Assembly (NCBI GenBank): GCA_009760855.2
Contig: WPIO01000009.1
Location: 7,537,001 to 7,601,000, forward strand
Direction: 5' to 3'
Source: Cristatella mucedo
Lineage: Eukaryota > Bryozoa > Phylactolaemata > Cristatellidae
DNA length: 64,000 nucleotides
This document shows positions 60,307-64,000 of the stretch, piece after piece. Made by a program: the position numbers and the translations under genes. The first letter of the stretch is position 1. Each line of letters begins with the position of its first letter. The notes under the pieces are model-generated. The model saw only the letters and a program-made list of their open reading frames with translations, searched no databases and was not told the DNA's origin.

Positions 60307-61250
60307 ACGCAGGTGACTTGTTGAGCTCTGGATACCGCAAGTAACTATAGTGCTGTACATAGACATAAGGGGGCCAGCAGGGTTTAGCCACTCCTTGGGA
60401 CCTTTTAATTGTTAGTGTTTCTTGCCTAAAATGCCTTGTAAAGTTTGCCCACCAGGGTGTAGCTCCTCATTGACTGAACCTTGGCCACATTGTTGATGCA
60501 TACCGGTAGGCTGAGCCACCTCTCTGGTGACCAACTCTGCTGCCTGCTGTTACACAATGCTTCTTACTTTACTGGGTAAGGTAGCAAGCAACATCCTAGC
60601 TGTCGGTCAGCTTTATTTTACACACCTTGAGCAGGCATGGCGAGGACTCACTCAGTTTGTCCGAAGTGGTGGAACAAAATGTACCATTGAAAAAGATTGA
60701 CCATTTTTTGTGGACCTTATTTCGAAAGTTACCCCGTTAAAAGTTGCACAATTGCAAAACGTTTGCATGCTACATCAGCCTGATTAATTATGACTGTCGA
60801 GATGTTATTCGCAGCTATTGAATTATTTTTATTAGAAGCCGACCATTTCATAATCACGGTTAAGCATAAAAGGCCCGAGTCATGTAAGTCAGTTACACTG
60901 TGGTTTTTCAAGTGAGGTGTATGCTAAGACCGGTGCTGGACGCCTGCCGCACACTGTGGATGTCGAACAGACTGCTATAAGCTACTGATATGGACTCGTT
61001 ATATTAAGGTGTATAGGCACATTTGTTTGCTTCCTTGATCAGCTATCGTTAGAATAACTGCATGTATTGGTGCTGCACCAACGACTCGTTAGCCGTGCGC
61101 AAAAGGCTCAGGCTTTAGTTATTTGTCTGCCGTCAGCAACGACTAGGTCCATTATATGCAGTGTTTGTTGCCAAAGCACCTGAGTACAGAAGCCACTTCG
61201 GCATGTTTGTAACATATCTCAGCGGTGTTTTATGGTATTCCCAAAAAAAA
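60307..61250. other. USP48 intron 2, no recognised features
   Basis: Nothing recognised. Confidence 0.45.
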
Positions 61251-61254
61251 CCGA

Positions 61255-61690
61255 CTGTACCCTCAGTTTCAGCTTGTTCGTGCCCTCAGGTTCTGTGTGG
61301 ACAATAAATTAGCTGTTTCATTCCTCCTCTTAAAGACCGTTGGCGACAGAAGCTTTAGCTCTGCAGGTCCTAGACTGTGGAACTCGCTTCCACAATTCTT
61401 ATGCAACGACAACAACTCTCCTGCTGCCGACTATGGCTCATTCTTTTCAGCGGTCCTGAGCTGCTTTTTCCATGCCACTCACTACCTCAACTGACTGCTC
61501 TCCTGACTCTGCTACGCTTCCCACTTTCTCTTTGTTGCGTGAGACGAAGTCTGTTGGCTTCCGAATTCGTACCGAAAGCCGCTTAGGCTGTGAATGCGCT
61601 ATACAAAACTCTCCTGCGTAACACCCACATGGTCTTTATGACTTTGTGGAGTTACAGACGGAGATACATTACATTGCATTACATTACCCA
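61255..61690 (+). mobile_element. LINE-1 family, 5'-truncated 3' end
   Basis: Begins gtaccctcagtttcagcttg and matches 47140-47570: FCVDNKLAVSFLLLKTVGDR and SFSSAGPRLWNSLP, then a 3' UTR and an acattacattgcattacatt tail at 61665-61690. Confidence 0.87.
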
Positions 61691-62370
61691 TAATGGACAT
61701 CTCCAAGTGGCAGCAGAGCCATGTTGCAAAGACGACCGACATACATTGTTTACCGTTGAATCTTTGTCACGTGGGCAGGGTTCTAAGGAGTGTGGCTACT
61801 GTTAAGTGTTGCTGAGCTCTGTCTGCATCTCCTAAAAGTAGCTTAAGCACGCCATCTCGTCCATGTGCTGCAAATATTGGTTTGCAGTAAACCAGAGTCA
61901 TCTTTCGGTCCTCAGCATACTAGTTGTAAGCAACTACATTTGTCTGACAAAATGGATGAGTTGGTACGATTTATTCCTCAGATTTCCTACGGCATGTTCA
62001 ATCCCCCTCCGACAGCAGAGTATGCTTCTCATATCCATCCGGGTAGTGCAGACTTTGTCTTTTGGTGTGCGGTTTTAGAATCTCTACTTGACATTTCTAG
62101 GCCCATGAAAGAAGGGACAGACTCAAGATTACACACCCTGTGCCTGCCATTAACCAGCCATTAGCTTTCTGACTTGGGTAGTCAACTTTCAGGCCATTTC
62201 CAAGAAGTTTTCGCCTGCCTCTTTTCTCTTCGCCATTGCAAGCACGTTCGGTTTGCTAATCGGCATCTCCTTGCTGCTGAGTCTGGCCTGCCTTCACTTT
62301 TGCAAATATACGCTTTCAACCAGCCATCAAATTTACCTTGACTGATGCACGGGTAGAGTGCGTGCAGAGC
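61691..62370. other. USP48 intron 2, no recognised features
   Basis: A frame at 61950-62164 is open but shows no domain. Confidence 0.4.
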
Positions 62371-62371
62371 T

Positions 62372-62372
62372 G

Positions 62373-62462
<90 letters not shown>
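62372..62462 (+). repeat. GT microsatellite
   Basis: Pure GT run of about 90 bp, followed at 62505-62550 by tttatcaagtgtattattatta, a LINE-2-like tail. Confidence 0.96.
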
Positions 62463-62464
<2 letters not shown>

Positions 62465-62550
62465 ATGCGAGTTTGTCACATCTTTCCACCTTATTTGCTG
62501 ATGGTGCTTTATCAAGTGTATTATTATTATTATTATTATATTATAGTATA

Positions 62551-63105
62551 TATTATTACTATACGGTGGGATGTATGGCAAAGTATGTGAAGATCAACGG
62601 GATCTAGGCCTCGAGGTGCCAGCGCCTAGAGTGATGTCTTGGCTATTTAGGCCCTTGTCGGACTCGGCCCTCGTCGGATAATTCCCTTGTCGGAACCTCG
62701 TATTCTTACATTTGCTGCCAACCTGCATTCAGCGCTTGAGACCTACTTTTTTCCTGTGTGTTCCAGGTTAATCGAATGGGACGCCAGGCTGCTACAATAT
62801 TTTTAATTTTTGTGAGCTCAAATAGCACTTCCACCCACCTTATTTAGGCCTCTAGCAACTGGTGCCGTCGTTCGTAAAAAATGGTTTAGCTTTCAGCTAA
62901 GAAATTTGATGGATTTGTCCATTCTGTTCTGAAGGCTAGGTCTAAGCTAAAACACGTCTCAAGTGTTCTTCAGTCTAGGGCCTAAGTTAAACTCTTTGTG
63001 GAAGCTCTGTCCTTTGAGTACAAAAGTCAAATGCATTTTGTAAGCCACTTGGCCGTGCTGCTTTTAGGCAGACTAAAAACTTCGAACTGCCGTGCATGAT
63101 TTAAT
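62551..63105. other. USP48 intron 2, no recognised features
   Basis: Nothing recognised. Confidence 0.4.
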
Positions 63106-63107
63106 GA

Positions 63108-63245
63108 TAATGAGCTGCAGTGCTTTGGCCTAGTGGTTAAGGTGCTTGCCTTTGCCGAATGAGGTCCGAAATCGAGGGCTCGAGACATGTGCCATATGTG
63201 TAGCCCCTGAATAGGGATTGTCTGTTAGAGTGCTATAAAATGAAT
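63108..63245 (+). mobile_element. SINE-B copy (+ strand)
   Basis: Head ctttggcctagtggttaagg (A box), B box region gagggctcgagac, then gtagcccctgaatagggatt, gtctgttagagtgctataaa and atgaattttaca. Confidence 0.75.
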
Positions 63246-63700
63246 TTTACATATATTCTAGGCACTTGATGTATGCTAGGAAGGAAGGATGCCATTTGGT
63301 AGCATGCAGTGTCTGCAGGCATAAGCTCACAAAGGACAATTCACGTAGAAGGAAGCAAATGCTGTGCAGATTTGAAGACTGTTTAAGTAGCCAGCTCATA
63401 TTTGGACCCATGGAGGCAGCAGTAGATAGTGCTGTTGAAACCACCAGTCGACCAAGGCGCATGTTCTGCGTTCTGCAGAAACTTGCTCTAGATAGGTAGT
63501 TCATGCACTAACCACAGTTGCATGCACACCCTGTGCATTTCACCCCTAACCTTGTTATTCGTGTTGTTTATAAAGCATGATATTACTCACCATTCAATCG
63601 CATTTCCATTTGCAGAAAATGTGAAGCACCTAGAAAGAGATTGAGTTCTCTGAGGGCACTGTATCAAGTGCATTATTATTGTTATTATTATTATTAGTAT
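63246..63700. mobile_element. LINE-2 fragments in inverted arrangement
   Basis: 63250-63350 has minus-strand 3' UTR words (ctaggcacttgatgtatgct, agcatgcagtgtctgcaggcat). 63520-63697 is the + strand 3' UTR and tail (catttgcagaaaatgtgaag, agattgagttctctgagggc, ttattattgttatt). The two ends are approximate inverted copies, like 26376-27095. Confidence 0.65.
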
Positions 63701-64000
63701 GCACTGCCGCTTGCTGGTGTGCATGCACTAGGCTGTCTACATTTTCTTTGATCATCCCGAGCACCGTGCCCTGTGCACCGAGCTGCCACAGCAGTGGTGA
63801 TTGGCATGCATGCTAACCGTGTAGTGCATTTTGTTGTAAGCTATTTTGCTGGGGCACTGCAACCTGGCTGCCTTTGCTGCAGTGGTCGTTGATTGAGCAG
63901 GCATATGCATACTGCTTGATGGCTGCATTGGTTGTGGGCACGGTCACAGAAATTCATTGCAGTCCTGCCGTTGCTCTCGTTTTATCGTTTGTCTGCAGCA
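63701..64000. other. USP48 intron 2, end of window
   Basis: No repeat recognised. The last bases are gtttgtctgcagca: a pyrimidine-containing tract then CAG, which could be the acceptor of USP48 exon 3 with two exon bases in view. Confidence 0.3.

Overview
The window is metazoan nuclear DNA. It shows spliced genes with GT-AG introns of 0.6 to 24 kb, a CpG-rich first exon, degenerate Tc1, Ty3/gypsy and non-LTR elements, many tRNA-derived SINEs and long microsatellites. Nothing prokaryotic, viral or organellar is seen. I cannot place it below Metazoa. The long introns and repeat mix suggest a large genome, probably of an invertebrate or early chordate, but this is inference.

Two genes can be supported, both on the + strand. 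Gene 1 spans about 39 kb (ATG at 299, TGA ending at 38615). Its five coding exons join in consistent phase (1,1,1,2) to give 382 aa: a signal peptide, one C-type lectin domain split over two exons, a transmembrane exon, a basic stop-transfer segment and a cytoplasmic tail of about 190 aa rich in Ala, Gln and Ser with a PPxY motif. The CTLD keeps its disulphide cysteines but lacks the usual calcium and sugar-binding motifs. Gene 2 begins at 53192. Its first two coding exons give the N-terminal 89 residues of an orthologue of the deubiquitinase USP48, recognised by a conserved Cys-rich segment. The catalytic exons lie beyond the window.

Layout. 1-1960: CpG island with exon 1. 1.96-13.6 kb: introns 1 and 2 with SINEs, LINE tails and large CT/AG microsatellites. 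13.8-37.4 kb: intron 3 with two minisatellites, an inverted pair of Tc1 fragments, a foldback element of about 640 bp and LINE pieces. 37.4-39.6 kb: last two exons and 3' UTR. 40-53 kb: intergenic, with 3'-truncated copies of one LINE family, a longer LINE copy with a reverse transcriptase frame (46.1-47.3 kb), a second CpG-rich island (43.1-44.7 kb) and a deleted R2-like element (51.6-52.8 kb). 53.2-64 kb: USP48 exons 1 and 2 and intron 2, which carries a complete but dead Ty3/gypsy element on the minus strand (55698-60196) with LTRs, a 5-bp target duplication and a polypurine tract.

The repeats fall into a few families: LINE-1 (ATTAC tail), LINE-2 (TTA tail), SINE-A and SINE-B (tRNA-derived). 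The SINE-B and LINE 3' ends look alike, suggesting shared retrotransposition machinery. These family names are local to this annotation. The two genes show no functional link beyond adjacency.
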